Assembly: GCA_016208665.1 (NCBI GenBank)
Contig: JACQXT010000085.1
Location: 1-6,465 of the forward strand
DNA from: Chitinivibrionia bacterium
GTDB lineage: Bacteria > Krumholzibacteriota > Krumholzibacteriia > WVZY01
Direction of reading: 5' to 3'
Length of the DNA: 6,465 nt
The position numbers and the translations under genes are program-made. A model generated the notes under the pieces. The model was not told the origin of the DNA. It made no database searches and worked only from the letters and a program-made list of their open reading frames with translations. How positions within the stretch are numbered: the first letter of the stretch is position 1; each line of letters opens with the position of its first letter. This document shows positions 5,613 to 6,465 of the stretch, in pieces.

Positions 5613-6465
5613 TCGGCGGCAAAACCGGCATTCGGATCACTCTGATTCTCCACTCCGGCGAGGTGGTCGCCGATTCCCGGGAGCATCCCAACCTCATGGA
5701 GAACCACAGTTCCCGCCCGGAAGTGGTTCAGGCTATTGCCGGGGCGGAGGGGATGGCGTTGCGTTTCAGCAGCACCGTCAATGAGACCATGATGTACATC
5801 GCCATACCATCCGGTGGATTTGTGGTGCGGACATCGATACCGGTCACCTCGATCGATCAAGCACTGGGCAGCACGAACCTGCGGATACTCCTGGGCGGTC
5901 TGGTGATAGTGGTAATGGCCGGTCTGATAAGCGTTTACGTGTCCCGCCGCATCAGCCGGCCACTGGAGCATCTCAAGCTCGGGGCGGAGCGATTCGCCCG
6001 TGGTGTTTTCGACCGCAAGCTGAGTGTTAGTGGCTCCGAAGAGATTCGCGCCCTGGCCGAGGCGATGAATGTCATGGCCGATCAGATTTCACAGAAACTG
6101 GCCGCCCTCGACGAAAGCCGCCAGTCGCAAGAAGCGATCATGAGCAGTATGATCGAGGGAGTTGTGGCTGTCGACAGCGAGGAACGAATTGCCAGCGTCA
6201 ATCGCGCCGCCGCCCGATTATTTGACATCACAATCGACGTGGTCGCGGGACGCTACTTACACGAGGTGATTCGCAACTCCACGCTGCAGCGTCTGGTGAG
6301 GGAGACGCTCCGGAGCGGACAACCGGCTCAGGTGGAGTTATCCACCGGCGGGGGGCAACCGTTGTTTCTGCAGGCATCGGCGTCGATCATGCGCGATGCC
6401 CAGTCGCACGGAATCGGCGTAGTGCTCGTGCTTAACGATGTGACTCGCATCCAGAAGCTGGAGAA
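5513..6465 (+). CDS. PhoR-type sensor histidine kinase, 5'-truncated and cut by the window end
   Basis: This is the likely partner of the preceding response regulator: a membrane kinase that senses a signal outside the membrane and phosphorylates the regulator. Recognisable homology begins abruptly at AQSLRVDARIVEHL (5513 onward), inside the extracytoplasmic sensor domain. That domain runs to about 5870, with SREHPNLMENHSSRPE in the middle. A transmembrane helix follows (LRILLGGLVIVVMAGLISV..., 5879-5944), then a HAMP linker (RRISRPLEHL..., about 5945-6110), then a PAS domain (about 6128-6450: SMIEGVVAVD, NRAAARLF). The frame is still open at 6465, just before the expected HisKA and ATPase domains. 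The start codon, the first membrane helix and about 40 residues are missing. The nearest in-frame start is GTG at 5567, without a good ribosome binding site. The frame differs from that of the regulator, so this is not a simple fusion. Without the first helix the sensor would probably not be exported. Confidence 0.88.

Noticed and set aside
5480..5620. Programmed frameshift joining the response regulator and kinase into one protein
   Set aside because: No slippery heptamer is visible at the junction, and a frameshift would not restore the missing wing, start codon or first membrane helix.
5555..5971. Minus-strand open frame opposite the sensor kinase
   Set aside because: The plus strand encodes a continuous sensor, membrane helix and HAMP segment. 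The antisense translation is low-information and rich in His and Gly.

Overview
The window is a stretch of bacterial chromosome of moderately high G+C content. It holds five genes and no tRNA, rRNA, transposase, CRISPR array or phage gene. The sensor kinase has a sensor domain followed by a membrane segment, and the strand-switched gene encodes an exported or membrane-anchored protein. Together these suggest a Gram-negative-type or related environmental lineage. The HEWG-motif protein and the style of the two-component pair recall uncultured lineages such as the FCB group or myxobacteria-like organisms, but I cannot place the organism from this sequence alone.

Layout. Positions 1-289 are non-coding leader DNA with several small inverted repeats and a weak candidate promoter. 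Positions 290-3302 are a two-gene plus-strand operon: a full-length thiamine-diphosphate (ThDP) enzyme of the acetolactate synthase family, then, after 25 bases, an aldehyde dehydrogenase. The likely logic is that the first enzyme decarboxylates a 2-oxo acid (making an acyloin/acetolactate or an aldehyde) and the second oxidises an aldehyde to an acid or acyl product; the true substrates are not readable from the sequence. Positions 3303-3468 lie between convergent genes and are rich in hairpins. Positions 3469-4386 (minus strand) encode a secreted or membrane-anchored protein of unknown function with a His-Glu-Trp-Gly motif. Positions 4387-4877 are a divergent intergenic region carrying an 87-bp composite palindromic repeat, a separate perfect inverted repeat, and a good sigma70-like promoter. 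From 4878 to the window end there is a PhoB/OmpR-type response regulator followed by a PhoR-type sensor histidine kinase that runs off the end before its catalytic domains.

The most striking observation is that two genes appear to lack internal segments. The response regulator stops matching its family right after the recognition helix. The sequence then continues, in another reading frame, inside the sensor domain of the kinase, so the end of the regulator and the start of the kinase (including its first membrane helix) are missing. The aldehyde dehydrogenase reads through in frame but lacks about 32 residues near its N-terminus. Either these are real deletions or the sequence is a draft assembly with collapsed segments. 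I did not find a convincing new multi-gene system. The non-coding palindromic elements and the two apparent deletions deserve the closest second look.
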